DNA of 64,000 nucleotides from Streptomyces sp. NBC_01268 (GCF_036240795.1 NZ_CP108454.1:4960001-5024000); one strand, 5' to 3'. Shown: positions 9,131 through 19,650, counted from the stretch's first letter. Notes: a model not told the origin generated them from the sequence alone. Numbers and translations are program-made.

Positions 9131-10132
9131 TCAGAGCTTACGGAGGCTCAGTCGCTGCACCTTGTGATCGGGGCCCTTGCGCACCACGAGCGTCGCTCGT
9201 CCGCGGGTGGGGGCCACGTTCTCCAGCAGGTTCACCTTGTTGATGGTCCGCCACATCGTGCGGGCGTAGTCCAGGGCCTCCTCCTCGGAGACCCGGGTGT
9301 AGCGCTGGAAGTACGAGGACGGGTCCTGGAACGCGGTGTCGCGCAGCTTGCGGAAGCGGTTGAGGTACCAGCGCTCGATGTCCTCCGGGCGCGCGTCCAC
9401 GTACACGGAGAAGTCGAAGTAGTCCGCGAGCCCGACCCGGGTGCGGCCGTCCTTGCCGGGCAGGGCCGGCTGGAGGACGTTGATCCCCTCGACGATGAGG
9501 ATGTCGGGGCGGCGCACGACGAGCCGCTCGCCGGGCACCCGGTCGTAGATCAGGTGCGAGTAGACGGGCGCGGTGACCTCCTCCTTGCCCGCCTTGATGT
9601 CCGCGACGAACCGGGTCAGCGCCCTCCGGTCGTACGACTCGGGGAAGCCCTTCCGGGACATCAGCCCGCGGGACCTGAGCTCCTCCATCGGGTACAGGAA
9701 CCCGTCGGTGGTCACCAGCTCCACCCGCGGGTGCTCGGGCCAGCGCGCGAGCAGCGCCTGGAGCAGGCGCGCCACGGTCGACTTGCCGACCGCGACCGAT
9801 CCGGCGACCCCTATGACGAAGGGGGTGCCGCGCTGCTCGGCGCGTTCCCCGAGGAAGGTGTTGAGCGCCCCGCGCAGCCCGCTGGTGGCCTGCACGTACA
9901 GGTTGAGCAGCCGCGACAGCGGCAGGTAGACGTCCCGAACCTCGTCGAGGTCGATGACGTCCCCGAGTCCGCGCAGTCGCTCGACCTCCTCGGCGGAGAG
10001 CGGCAGCGGCGTCTTGTCCCGCAGGGCGCTCCACTCGGCCCGAGTGAGATCGACGTACGGCGTCGGCTCGGGCCCCCGCCTGGCTCCGTTGCCGGCGGGA
10101 CCGTTCGGGCTTCGTGGCGGCGAAGTGATCAC
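9131..10132 (-). CDS. coaA: Type I pantothenate kinase
   Basis: Phosphorylates pantothenate, the first committed step of coenzyme A synthesis. 333 residues, typical of actinobacterial CoaA. The P-loop [12 protein letters not shown] is near residue 108; [31 protein letters not shown] and [11 protein letters not shown] follow in family order. The first ~25 residues ([15 protein letters not shown]) look disordered. ATG at 10132. It is first in a two-gene unit with the DUF389 protein, and its product supplies CoA for the AcpS step encoded about 3 kb away. Confidence 0.95.
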   Translation of the reverse strand: MITSPPRSPNGPAGNGARRGPEPTPYVDLTRAEWSALRDKTPLPLSAEEVERLRGLGDVIDLDEVRDVYLPLSRLLNLYVQATSGLRGALNTFLGERAEQRGTPFVIGVAGSVAVGKSTVARLLQALLARWPEHPRVELVTTDGFLYPMEELRSRGLMSRKGFPESYDRRALTRFVADIKAGKEEVTAPVYSHLIYDRVPGERLVVRRPDILIVEGINVLQPALPGKDGRTRVGLADYFDFSVYVDARPEDIERWYLNRFRKLRDTAFQDPSSYFQRYTRVSEEEALDYARTMWRTINKVNLLENVAPTRGRATLVVRKGPDHKVQRLSLRKL

Positions 10133-10230
10133 CCCGCCATTGTCCTGGGTGCGGGGCGGCCGTGGGGGGTGGGGTGGGTCACGCGCGCAACGGGTTGTGG
10201 GCCGCGGCCCCGGGCCGTGATCATTCGCTC

Positions 10231-10980
10231 ATGCGCATGTCTGTACGTACCGCCCTGACCGCGGCCACCGCCGCCTCCCTGGCCCTGCTCCTCACCGCCT
10301 GCGGCGGAGACGCGAGCGACGGCAAGCCGAAGGGGGACAACGACGCCTCCGCGTCGGCCGCCGCCAAGCCCGACGTCAAGGCGCTGACCCCGGCCCAGCT
10401 GGACAAGCTGGTCGTCGCCCAGGCCGACCTCACGGGCTACCTGGTGCAGAAGACGGACGCCGCGGACGTCGTGAACGGCGGGGACGTCGGCGCCGACAAG
10501 GCGCCCTGCGAGCCGCTCGCCGAGGCCATGTCCGCGGTGGCCCCCGGCACCCCCGGGGCCAGCGTGCAGCGCAAGGCCGTCCAGGCGAAGAAGGGCACCG
10601 GCGGCTCCCCGGCCGACATCCGGAACGCGCTCGGCGCGCCGGCGACCGCGATCACGCTCGGCTCGTACGCCGGGGAGGGCGCCCAGCAGGCCCTCGCCTC
10701 GCTCAAGGCGGCCGGGGACGCCTGCGGCGGCGGGTTCACCATCAGCGCCAGCGGCGAGAAGACGAAGGTCGCCAAGGTGAGCCCGGAGCCGCTGACCGCG
10801 GGCGACGAGGCGGTGGCCTTCACCGTCATCAGCGAGATGGAGGGCAAGCCCTTCATGAGCACGCTGGCCGTCTTCCGCAAGGGCAACAACCTCGCCACGT
10901 TCTCCACCGTCAGCCTGACCGGCAAGGTCAAGGAGCTGCCGCAGGACGTCGTCGACGCGCAGGCGGCCAAGCTGCGCTGA
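10231..10980 (+). CDS. Secreted lipoprotein of unknown function
   Basis: 249 residues with a lipoprotein signal: charged start, hydrophobic core TAATAASLALLLTAC and the lipobox LTAC (Cys near residue 22). Then a flexible Gly/Asp/Ser/Ala linker and a folded domain from about residue 50 (ALTPAQLDKLVVAQADLTGY). The domain has a further pair of cysteines. The protein should sit on the outer face of the membrane. I do not recognise the domain; Streptomyces genomes hold many such sensor- or binding-type lipoproteins. The ATG at 10231 (or 10237) gives a proper signal peptide; the longer frame from 10162 does not. glmS follows 40 bp later. Confidence 0.8.
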   Translation: MRMSVRTALTAATAASLALLLTACGGDASDGKPKGDNDASASAAAKPDVKALTPAQLDKLVVAQADLTGYLVQKTDAADVVNGGDVGADKAPCEPLAEAMSAVAPGTPGASVQRKAVQAKKGTGGSPADIRNALGAPATAITLGSYAGEGAQQALASLKAAGDACGGGFTISASGEKTKVAKVSPEPLTAGDEAVAFTVISEMEGKPFMSTLAVFRKGNNLATFSTVSLTGKVKELPQDVVDAQAAKLR

Positions 10981-11020
10981 GTCCGGACGGTGGGGGCCGT
11001 TCCGCCGTAGGCTGCGCGCT

Positions 11021-12868
<1,848 letters not shown>

Positions 12869-12876
12869 GTGGACAG

Positions 12877-13245
12877 ATGATCATCGGGGTGGGGATCGAC
12901 GTGGCCGAGATCGACCGCTTCGCGGCGTCGGTCGAACGGACGCCGGGGCTGCTCTCGCGCCTCTTCGTCGAGCGCGAACTGATGCTGCCCAGCGGCGAAC
13001 GGCGGGGGAACGCCTCACTGGCGGTCCGGTTCGCCGCCAAGGAGGCCCTCGCGAAGGCGCTCGGCGCCCCGGCGGGGCTGCACTGGACGGACGCCGAGGT
13101 GTACGTCGAGGACACCGGGCAGCCGCGCCTGCGGGTCCGCGGGACGGTGGCCGCCCGGGCGGCCGAACTGGGCGTGCGGCACTGGCACGTGTCGCTCAGC
13201 CACGACGCGGGAGTGGCGTCGGCGGTGGTGATCGCGGAGGGGTAG
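12877..13245 (+). CDS. acpS: Holo-[acyl-carrier-protein] synthase
   Basis: Transfers the 4'-phosphopantetheine arm from CoA to acyl carrier protein, activating fatty-acid synthesis and some polyketide ACPs. 122 residues. The Mg/CoA motif [14 protein letters not shown] is at the N-terminus and [13 protein letters not shown] near residue 50; the C-terminal [19 protein letters not shown] is canonical. The ATG at 12877 is chosen; an in-frame GTG at 12865 overlaps the glmS stop and would add four residues. Directly coupled to glmS. Confidence 0.95.
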   Translation: MIIGVGIDVAEIDRFAASVERTPGLLSRLFVERELMLPSGERRGNASLAVRFAAKEALAKALGAPAGLHWTDAEVYVEDTGQPRLRVRGTVAARAAELGVRHWHVSLSHDAGVASAVVIAEG

Positions 13246-13304
13246 CGCCCTCCACGCCGCGCCGAGGGTGGCGGGCCGCGCGCCGAGCGGAGAGGGTGGG
13301 TGCC

Positions 13305-14744
13305 ATGCGTACCGCTCATCGTGTGGAGACCGTACGGGCCGCCGAGGCCGAACTGATGGCCCGGCTGCCGGAGGGCGCGCTCATGCAGCGCGCCGCGGCC
13401 GGGCTCGCCGCCGCCTGCTGCGCACTGCTGCCCCGGGTGTACGGGGCGAGGGTCGTGCTCCTCGTCGGGAGCGGCGACAACGGTGGCGACGCCCTCTACG
13501 CCGGGGCCCGGCTCGCCCGGCGCGGGGCCGGGGTGACGGCCGTGCTGCTCGGGGCGCGGGCCCACGAGGGCGGGCTCGCCGCACTGCGGGCCGCCGGGGG
13601 GCAGGTCGTCGGCGAGCACGACGACCCCTACGACGCGCTGGCCGTCGCCGACCTCGTCCTCGACGGGATCACCGGCATCGGCGGGCGGGGCGGACTGCGG
13701 CCCGACGCCGTGCCCGTCGCCCGGGCGGCCCGCGGCTCCGACGCGGTCGTCGTCGCCGTCGACCTGCCGAGCGGCGTCGACGCGGACACCGGCGAGGTGA
13801 CGGGGGAGGCGCTGCGGGCCGACGCGACCGTCGCCTTCGGCACGTACAAGCCGGGGCTGCTGATCGACCCGGCCCGGGAGTACGCGGGCGCGCTGCGGCT
13901 CGTCGACATCGGGCTCGGCGCGACCCTCCCCTCGGTCCCCGACCTGGAGGCGCTGCAGCACGAGGACCTGGCGCGGATGCTGCCGGTGCCCGGGGCCGAG
14001 AGCGACAAGTACCGGCGCGGGGTCGTCGGCATCGTCGCCGGCTCCGCCCGCTACCCCGGTGCCGCCGTCCTCGCCGTCGAGGGCGCGCTGCGCGGCGGCG
14101 CGGGCGCCGTCCGGTACGTGGGGCCGGCCGGCGAGGCGGTGATCGCAGCCCGCCCCGAGACGCTGGTGCACGCGGGGCCCCCGGCGAAGGCCGGCCGGGT
14201 CCAGGCGTGGGTCGTCGGGCCCGGCCTCGGCGACGGGCCGGGTGTCGCGGAGGTGCTGGCGACGGACGTCCCCGTGCTGGTCGACGCGGACGGCCTGCGG
14301 GACCTGTCCCCGCAGACCGTGCGGGGCCGCCCCGCGGCCACCCTGCTCACCCCGCACGCCGGCGAGGCGGCGGCGCTGCTCGGCGTCGCCCGCGAGGAGG
14401 TCGAGGCGGGACGGCTCGCGGCGGTCCGCGAGCTGGCGGCCCGGTTCGGCGCGACGGTCCTCCTGAAGGGCTCGACGACGCTGGTGTGCGGGGCGGGCGG
14501 CGCGGGGCCGGTGCGGGTCAACCCGACGGGGACGTCGTGGCTCGCGACGGCGGGGAGCGGCGACGTGCTGTCGGGGCTCGCGGGGTCGCTGCTGGCCGCG
14601 GGGCTTCCCGCCCTGGAGGCCGCGTCGGCCGCCGCGTACCTCCACGGGCTGGCCGCCCGGCGTGCCTCGCGGGGCGCGCCGGTGGCGGCGGGGGACGTGG
14701 CGGCGGCGCTGCCGGGGGCCTGGCGGGACGTCACGGGGGGGTGA
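13305..14744 (+). CDS. nnr: Bifunctional NAD(P)H-hydrate repair enzyme (epimerase + ADP-dependent dehydratase)
   Basis: Repairs damaged, hydrated NAD(P)H. Residues ~1-215 are the YjeF_N epimerase domain (VLLVGSGDNGGDALYAGARLA, VVAVDLPSGVDADTGEV, VAFGTYKPG); residues ~235-475 are the ADP-dependent dehydratase with KYRRGVVGIVAGSARYPGAA, LLTPHAGEAAALLG and the ATP/ADP loop ATAGSGDVLSGLAGSLLA. 479 residues, as expected for the fusion. The ATG at 13305 has GGAGAGGG 8 bases upstream. It follows acpS by 59 bp, a common actinobacterial order. Its 3' edge runs into a 40-bp tandem repeat. Confidence 0.93.
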   Translation: MRTAHRVETVRAAEAELMARLPEGALMQRAAAGLAAACCALLPRVYGARVVLLVGSGDNGGDALYAGARLARRGAGVTAVLLGARAHEGGLAALRAAGGQVVGEHDDPYDALAVADLVLDGITGIGGRGGLRPDAVPVARAARGSDAVVVAVDLPSGVDADTGEVTGEALRADATVAFGTYKPGLLIDPAREYAGALRLVDIGLGATLPSVPDLEALQHEDLARMLPVPGAESDKYRRGVVGIVAGSARYPGAAVLAVEGALRGGAGAVRYVGPAGEAVIAARPETLVHAGPPAKAGRVQAWVVGPGLGDGPGVAEVLATDVPVLVDADGLRDLSPQTVRGRPAATLLTPHAGEAAALLGVAREEVEAGRLAAVRELAARFGATVLLKGSTTLVCGAGGAGPVRVNPTGTSWLATAGSGDVLSGLAGSLLAAGLPALEAASAAAYLHGLAARRASRGAPVAAGDVAAALPGAWRDVTGG

Positions 14745-14754
14745 ACGGGACCCG

Positions 14755-14861
14755 CGCCGCCGCTCGGCGGGACGTCGCGGGAGAGCGAAGCAACCGCCGC
14801 CGCTCGGCCGGACGTCGGGGGGAGCGACGCCCCGCGCCGCCACTCGGCGGAACGTGTGGGG
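14755..14861. repeat. 40-bp tandem repeat, about 2.7 copies
   Basis: Three imperfect units begin at 14755, 14795 and 14835, an exact 40-bp period. Each opens with CGCCGCCGCTCGGCGGGAC or a close variant (C/A and G/C changes); the second half (GGGAGAGCGAAGCAA-like) is more divergent. A weaker piece GGCGGGACGTC also occurs at 14722-14732 inside the end of nnr. The 170-bp gap to the L,D-transpeptidase gene holds little else. Confidence 0.75.
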
Positions 14862-14914
14862 CCGTAGGTGGTGTACCGCAGGCGGGGCCGGGCGGGGCGG
14901 CGTGGGATGGGTGG

Positions 14915-15769
14915 GTGATCAGATGGAGAAGGCGTCGTCGTGGCGTCACCGCGTTGTTGTTCGCCCTGGCTCTCGTGGCGCCCTCGCCCGCGCTCGCCGA
15001 CGCGCCCGAGCCCGGTGAGGACCTGCTGCCGGGCGGGGTCGGCGCCGCGCGGGCCGAGTACCCCATGGACACGCCCGACCAGGTGCTGCCGCCGCGCCGG
15101 CCGGACGGGGAGCTGCCGGTGCCCGAGCCCGAGGACGAGGTGGACGAGCTCGTCGAGTTCCTGCCGCGGAGCGCCGCCGGGGCCGCCTGCACCGCGAAGG
15201 CCGGGCCCCACCAGAGGCGGGTGGAGCGGCTGCTGCGGCTGAGGGCCGACGGGAAGCAGTCCGCTGCGGACTGCCGGGCCATCCGGGCCTTCCAGCGGTC
15301 GCAGAAGATCAAGCCGGCCAACGGGTACGCGGGACCGGTGACCTGGGGCCGGGCCGAGCTGCTGGCCGCCCGCGCGCACCCCAACGCCGCCGGGAGGTGC
15401 CCGGTGCGCGCGTACACCGTCGCCTGCGTCGACCTCGACCGCGAGCTGATGTGGGTGCAGAAGGGGACGCACGTCACGTACGCGGTGGTGAACGTGCGCA
15501 GCGGGCGGGCCGGGTACCGGACGCGGACCGGGTGGCACGAGGTCTACTGGCGCCACAAGGACCACTGGTCGTCGATCTACAACACGCCCATGCCGTACTC
15601 CCAGTTCTTCAGCGGCGGCCAGGCCTTCCACGCCGTCTACGGGCAGATCGCCACGCCCACCGGCAGCCGCGGCTGCGTGAACCTGAGCCACGGCAACGCG
15701 CGGAAGCTGTGGGACGTCCTGCGCAAGGGGGACCGGGTCTACGTCTGGGGCAGGCGGCCGGAAGGCTGA
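14915..15769 (+). CDS. Secreted L,D-transpeptidase with peptidoglycan-binding domain
   Basis: 284 residues. A signal peptide (RWRRRRRG, then VTALLFALALVAPSPALA) leads to an acidic Pro-rich linker, a PG_binding_1-like repeat around residues 100-150 (RVERLLRLRADGKQ, DCRAIRAFQRSQKIKPANGY) and a YkuD catalytic domain from about 165. The L,D-transpeptidase signature HAVYGQIATPTGSRGCVNLS contains the catalytic Cys near residue 254 and its His. Such enzymes make 3-3 cross-links or attach groups to peptidoglycan. The GTG at 14915 is the only sensible start in this frame. It sits between nnr and alr, among cell-wall precursor genes. Confidence 0.9.
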   Translation: MIRWRRRRRGVTALLFALALVAPSPALADAPEPGEDLLPGGVGAARAEYPMDTPDQVLPPRRPDGELPVPEPEDEVDELVEFLPRSAAGAACTAKAGPHQRRVERLLRLRADGKQSAADCRAIRAFQRSQKIKPANGYAGPVTWGRAELLAARAHPNAAGRCPVRAYTVACVDLDRELMWVQKGTHVTYAVVNVRSGRAGYRTRTGWHEVYWRHKDHWSSIYNTPMPYSQFFSGGQAFHAVYGQIATPTGSRGCVNLSHGNARKLWDVLRKGDRVYVWGRRPEG

Positions 15770-15801
15770 GCGGGCCCGGGGACCTGAGAGACTGGGCGGC
15801 G

Positions 15802-16950
15802 ATGACTGAGACACCACTGCCCCGCCGGGCCCGCGCCGAGATCGACCTCGGCGCGCTGCGCGCGAACGTCCGCGCGCTGCGCGCCAGGGTCGCCCCGCAC
15901 GTTCAGATCATGGCCGTGGTCAAGGCCGACGCGTACGGGCACGGTGCCCTGCCCTGTGCCCGAGCCGCCGTCGAGGCCGGCGCGACCTGGGTCGGGACGG
16001 CGACTCCGCACGAGGCGCTCGCGCTGCGGGCGGCCGGTCTGCTGGACGTGCGGATCATGTGCTGGCTGTGGACGCCGGGCGATCCGTGGGCGGAGGGCAT
16101 CGAGGCCGGGCTCGACATGTCGGTCAGCGGCATGTGGGCGCTGGCCGAGGTCGTCCAGGCGGCCCGGGAGACCGGCCGCCGGGCCAGGATCCAGCTCAAG
16201 GCCGACACGGGCCTCGGGCGCAACGGCTGCCAGCCCGCCGACTGGCCGGAGCTCGTCACCGAGGCGCTCAAGGCCGAGGCGCAGGGGCTGGTCAAGGTGA
16301 CCGGGCTCTGGTCGCACTTCGCCTGCGCGGACGAGCCGGGGCATCCGTCGATCGCCGCCCAGCTCGACCTGTTCCGCACCATGCTCGACTTCGCCGAGAA
16401 GGCGGGCGTCGCGCCCGAGGTGCGGCACATCGCCAACTCGCCGGCCACCCTGACGCTCCCCGAGTCGCACTTCGACCTGGTGCGGCCCGGCATCGCCATG
16501 TACGGCGTCTCGCCCGCGCCCGAGGTCGGCACCTCCGCCGAGCTGGGACTGCGGCCGGTGATGAGCCTCAAGGCGAGCGTCGCCCTGGTCAAGGACGTGC
16601 CGGGCGGACACGGGGTGTCCTACGGGCACCACTACACGACCCCCGGCGACACCACCCTCGGACTGGTGCCGCTGGGGTACGCGGACGGGATCCCGCGGCA
16701 CGCCTCCGGGCGCGGCCCCGTGCTCGTCGACGGCAGGGTCCGCACCGTGTCCGGACGGGTCGCCATGGACCAGTTCGTGGTGGACCTCGACGGCGACCGG
16801 CCGGCACCCGGCACCGAGGCGGTGCTCTTCGGGCCCGGCGACCGCGGCGAGCCGACGGCCCAGGACTGGGCCGACGCCGCCGACACCATCGCGTACGAGA
16901 TCGTCACCCGGATCGGCGCGCGCGTCCCGCGCGTCTACCTGGGCGAGTAA
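15802..16950 (+). CDS. alr: Alanine racemase
   Basis: PLP enzyme making D-alanine for the peptidoglycan stem peptide. 382 residues. RAEIDLGALRANVRALR opens the TIM barrel; AVVKADAYGHGALP carries the PLP Lys (near residue 41), and the second catalytic base Tyr lies in HGVSYGHHYTT near residue 274. LGLVPLGYADGIPR, VSGRVAMDQFVVD and YEIVTRIGARVPRVY complete the family pattern. ATG at 15802. It lies 32 bp after the L,D-transpeptidase gene and 17 bp before a hydrolase gene, probably one operon. Confidence 0.97.
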   Translation: MTETPLPRRARAEIDLGALRANVRALRARVAPHVQIMAVVKADAYGHGALPCARAAVEAGATWVGTATPHEALALRAAGLLDVRIMCWLWTPGDPWAEGIEAGLDMSVSGMWALAEVVQAARETGRRARIQLKADTGLGRNGCQPADWPELVTEALKAEAQGLVKVTGLWSHFACADEPGHPSIAAQLDLFRTMLDFAEKAGVAPEVRHIANSPATLTLPESHFDLVRPGIAMYGVSPAPEVGTSAELGLRPVMSLKASVALVKDVPGGHGVSYGHHYTTPGDTTLGLVPLGYADGIPRHASGRGPVLVDGRVRTVSGRVAMDQFVVDLDGDRPAPGTEAVLFGPGDRGEPTAQDWADAADTIAYEIVTRIGARVPRVYLGE

Positions 16951-16967
16951 GAGGGGGCGGGGCGGCC

Positions 16968-18107
16968 GTGGGCGAGGAGACCTGGCGGCGGGCCGGCTGG
17001 GCCGGTGCCGCGATAGGAGTGCTCGCGGCCGGGGCCGCCGCCGGTGTCGCGGTGGAGCGGCTGACCGTCGGGCGTTCCGTACGGGAGAAGGCACGGCTCG
17101 TGCTGGACGCCGAGGGCCCCTACGGGGCGGTGCGCGGCGCCCCGGGGTGGGCGGTCGCCGACGACTCCACGCGCCTGTACTTCGAGGTCGACGAGGTCGA
17201 GGGCGACGCGCCCGCGCCGCGCCGGCGGCGCCTCTTCGGGCGGAAGGCACCCGCGCCCGTCACGGTCGTCTTCAGCCACGGCTACTGCCTCAACCAGGAC
17301 TCCTGGCACTTCCAGCGGGCCGCGCTGCGCGGTCTGGTCCGCGCCGTGTACTGGGACCAGCGCAGCCACGGACGGTCCGGCCGCGGCGCCGAGCAGGCGG
17401 GTCCCGACGGCGTGCCCGTCTCCATCGACCGGCTGGGCGGCGACCTCAAGGCCGTCCTCGACGCCGCCGCTCCCGAGGGCCCGCTGGTGCTGGTCGGGCA
17501 CTCCATGGGCGGGATGACGATGATGGCGCTGGCCGACCGCCATCCGGAGCTGGTGCGCGAGCGGGTGGTCGGCGCCGCCTTCGTGGGGACCTCGGCCGGG
17601 AAGCTGGACGAGATCAGCTACGGGCTGCCGATGGCCGGTGTGAACGCCGTGCGCCGGGTGCTGCCCGGGGTGCTGCGGGCGCTCGGCTCGCAGGCGGAGC
17701 TGGTGGAGCGGGGGCGGCGGGCCACCGCCGACCTCTTCGCCGGGCTCATCAAGAGGTACTCGTTCTCCTCGAAGGACGTGGACCCGGCGGTCGTCCGGTT
17801 CGCGGAGCGGATGATCGAGTCGACTCCGATCGACGTGGTCGCCGAGTTCTACCCGGCGTTCGTCGAGCACGACAAGGGGGCGGCGCTCGCGGCCTTCCGC
17901 GAGCTGCCGGTGCTCGCGCTGGCCGGCGACCGCGACCTGGTCACGCCCAGCTCGCACACCGAGGCCATCGCCGACCTGCTGCCGGACTCCGAGCTGGTCA
18001 TCGTGCCGGACGCCGGGCACCTGGTGATGCTGGAGCACCCGGAGGCGGTCACCGACCGGCTCGCCGACCTCCTCGGGAGGGTGGGGGCGGTCGCCCTCGG
18101 CGGATAG
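16968..18107 (+). CDS. Membrane-anchored alpha/beta hydrolase
   Basis: 379 residues. An N-terminal hydrophobic helix (WAGAAIGVLAAGAAAGVAVERL) should anchor it to the membrane. The hydrolase domain shows an oxyanion segment VVFSHGYCLNQDSW, the nucleophile elbow VLVGHSMGGMTMMALA, the acid in LALAGDRDLVTP and the final His in VIVPDAGHLVMLEHPEAV, so the catalytic triad is complete. Substrate unknown; it may be an esterase or lipase. GTG start at 16968 with GAGGGGG upstream. The alr - hydrolase - tsaE order is common in actinobacteria. Confidence 0.88.
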   Translation: MGEETWRRAGWAGAAIGVLAAGAAAGVAVERLTVGRSVREKARLVLDAEGPYGAVRGAPGWAVADDSTRLYFEVDEVEGDAPAPRRRRLFGRKAPAPVTVVFSHGYCLNQDSWHFQRAALRGLVRAVYWDQRSHGRSGRGAEQAGPDGVPVSIDRLGGDLKAVLDAAAPEGPLVLVGHSMGGMTMMALADRHPELVRERVVGAAFVGTSAGKLDEISYGLPMAGVNAVRRVLPGVLRALGSQAELVERGRRATADLFAGLIKRYSFSSKDVDPAVVRFAERMIESTPIDVVAEFYPAFVEHDKGAALAAFRELPVLALAGDRDLVTPSSHTEAIADLLPDSELVIVPDAGHLVMLEHPEAVTDRLADLLGRVGAVALGG

Positions 18108-18164
18108 GGGCCGGCGGGCGGGGGTCGGCGGATGGAGCGCCGGCGGATAGGTAGGTTGGCGGAC

Positions 18165-18665
18165 ATGGACACTCCGCACATCCAGGCCACCCTCGACGTC
18201 GACTCGCCCGCGCGCATGCAGGAGCTCGGCCGCCGCCTCGCGAAACTGCTGCGCCCCGGCGACCTCGTGATGCTCACCGGCGAGCTCGGCGCCGGGAAGA
18301 CCACGCTCACCCGCGGTCTCGGCGAGGGGCTGGGCGTCCGTGGGGCCGTGACCTCGCCGACCTTCGTCATCGCGCGCGTCCACCCCTCGCTGGTCGGCGG
18401 CCCCGCGCTGGTCCACGTCGACGCGTACCGCCTGGGCGGCGGCCTCGACGAGATGGAGGACCTGGACCTCGACGTCTCGCTGCCCGACTCGGTCGTCGTC
18501 GTGGAGTGGGGCGACGGCAAGGTCGAGGAGCTGACGGACGACCGGCTGCACGTGCTGATCCACCGGGTGGTCGGCGCCACCGAGGACGCCGAGGACGACC
18601 GCCGGACCGTGGTGCTCAACGGGATCGGCGCCCGGTGGGCCGACGAGGACCTGCTGCTGGGCTGA
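18165..18665 (+). CDS. tsaE: t6A biosynthesis ATPase TsaE
   Basis: ATPase of the bacterial complex that makes N6-threonylcarbamoyladenosine at tRNA position 37. 166 residues. Walker A GELGAGKTTLTRG is near residue 40, followed by VTSPTFVIARVH, HVDAYRLGG and VVVVEWGDGKVEEL. The ATG at 18165 is used; an ATG at 18132 would add 11 residues. Its partners tsaB and tsaD are 1-2.6 kb downstream, separated by a small protein and a convergent gene. Confidence 0.93.
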   Translation: MDTPHIQATLDVDSPARMQELGRRLAKLLRPGDLVMLTGELGAGKTTLTRGLGEGLGVRGAVTSPTFVIARVHPSLVGGPALVHVDAYRLGGGLDEMEDLDLDVSLPDSVVVVEWGDGKVEELTDDRLHVLIHRVVGATEDAEDDRRTVVLNGIGARWADEDLLLG

Positions 18666-18743
18666 ACGTACGTAGGTTCCGACAACGTGTCGGGAAAATG
18701 TTGCGTCAGTGCTCCGCGCCGTGGTCACATGGAATCACGAGCT

Positions 18744-18764
18744 GGTTAGGTGTACCTAACCTAC
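18744..18764 (+). promoter_or_regulatory. Iron-box-like operator (DtxR/DmdR/IdeR type)
   Basis: GGTTAGGT-GT-ACCTAACC at 18744-18761 has perfect 8-bp arms. Read from 18746, the 19 bases match the DtxR/IdeR consensus TTAGGTTAGGCTAACCTAA at 14 positions. It ends 11 bases before the ATG at 18776, next to the GGGAGG Shine-Dalgarno, where a bound repressor would block expression. A separate dyad CCGACA-ACG-TGTCGG lies upstream at 18679-18693. The match is seen; regulation by iron is inference. Confidence 0.6.
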
Positions 18765-18775
18765 GGGAGGCATTC

Positions 18776-18940
18776 ATGGCGACGCCGGAGCACGCCGTTC
18801 GGATCGACCACACCGCGGACGGCGTCTCGATGAGAGAGCTGCTGGCCTCCTGTGCCGCGGCCAGCGCCGTCTCGACGCCGCCGCGCGAGCCCGAGGCGGC
18901 GGACGAGCAGGAGTCTCCGGTACGCGGGGAAGCCGCGTAG
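18776..18940 (+). CDS. 54-residue conserved-type small protein behind an iron box
   Basis: Starts MATPEHAVRIDHTADGVSMRELLASCAAASAVS and ends in a Pro/Glu-rich acidic tail (PPREPEAADEQE). It has one Cys and no signal peptide or membrane helix. ATG at 18776 with GGGAGG 6 bases upstream, a strong translation start. The DtxR-like palindrome directly upstream suggests expression under iron limitation. I do not recognise the family. It is a single gene: tsaE ends 110 bp before it and the next gene is convergent 20 bp after. Confidence 0.65.
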   Translation: MATPEHAVRIDHTADGVSMRELLASCAAASAVSTPPREPEAADEQESPVRGEAA

Positions 18941-18960
18941 GCGGTACGCGAGGGGTCGCG

Positions 18961-19530
18961 TCAGGCGACGACGACGACCTTCGCGCCGATCACCGCGAAC
19001 GTCCACAGCGCGTCGCCGTCCGCCCGCTTCATGCGCACGCCGCCGGTCTTCTTCGACGGGTCCGGCTTCGGCGTCGAGCCGTCCACCGCCGCGCTGAAGC
19101 CGATCGACACGTCCTGGACGGTCGCGAACCGCACCACGTGCTCGATCTGCACCCCGTCCGAGCCGCGCACCGCGCCGGAGCGCGAGGTCACCGCGTACAC
19201 GCCGGGCGGCGGCGAGACGGTGCTGGGCATCACCGAGAAGGTGTGGGTGACCTGGTTCTTCTCGTCCACGAGCCACACCCGGTGGTCGTCGAGGGCGTAG
19301 ACCACGCGCTCGCCCTTGCCGGAGCCCGCGGGCACCGCCAGCGGGTCCTTCGGCGCCGGCTTCGGCTTTCCGCTCGCGGTGGCCGAGGGAGCCGAGCTCG
19401 GGGCCTGCGGCTTGGCCGCCAGATCGGCGGCCGACGGCGCGGCGGCCGAGGCCTGGTAGGCGAGGAAGCCGATCACGGCCACGGCGGCCGCGGTGAGCCC
19501 GGCCACGAATCCCGAGCTGCTCCTTGCCAC
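18961..19530 (-). CDS. Membrane-anchored YkuD-like protein lacking the catalytic cysteine
   Basis: 189 residues. A hydrophobic helix at ~8-30 (GFVAGLTAAAVAVIGFLAYQAS) is followed by an Ala/Pro/Ser linker and, from ~75, a domain that reads like an L,D-transpeptidase fold: VYALDDHRVWLVDEKNQVTHTFSV, then SPPPGVYAVTSRSG and a C-terminal GGVRM..DGDALWTFAVIGAKVVVV. Where active enzymes have S-H-G-C-(I/V)-R, this one has KTGGVR: residues 163-164 are Gly-Gly and no Cys or His is present. So it may bind but not catalyse. GTG start at 19530 with AAGGTGG upstream. Assignment to the fold is by eye. Confidence 0.7.
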   Translation of the reverse strand: MARSSSGFVAGLTAAAVAVIGFLAYQASAAAPSAADLAAKPQAPSSAPSATASGKPKPAPKDPLAVPAGSGKGERVVYALDDHRVWLVDEKNQVTHTFSVMPSTVSPPPGVYAVTSRSGAVRGSDGVQIEHVVRFATVQDVSIGFSAAVDGSTPKPDPSKKTGGVRMKRADGDALWTFAVIGAKVVVVA

Positions 19531-19650
19531 CGCACGCCCACCTTCTGTCGTACCTACGTATCGGTGCCTGACCGTAGCAGCCGCCGCCCCGCGGGGGCGG
19601 GGCGCCGTACGCCGGACACGCCCTGCGCTCCGGCGCCGTAGGCTGTTCGC

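Noticed and set aside
10981..11020. glmS ribozyme/riboswitch
   Set aside because: Only 40 bp separate the lipoprotein stop and glmS, with no conserved ribozyme core.
14755..14861. CRISPR array
   Set aside because: Units abut with no spacers and no cas genes are in the window.
13268..14914. Possible upstream extension of the L,D-transpeptidase
   Set aside because: The frame overlaps nnr out of frame and is Arg/Gly-rich; the signal peptide starts at GTG 14915.
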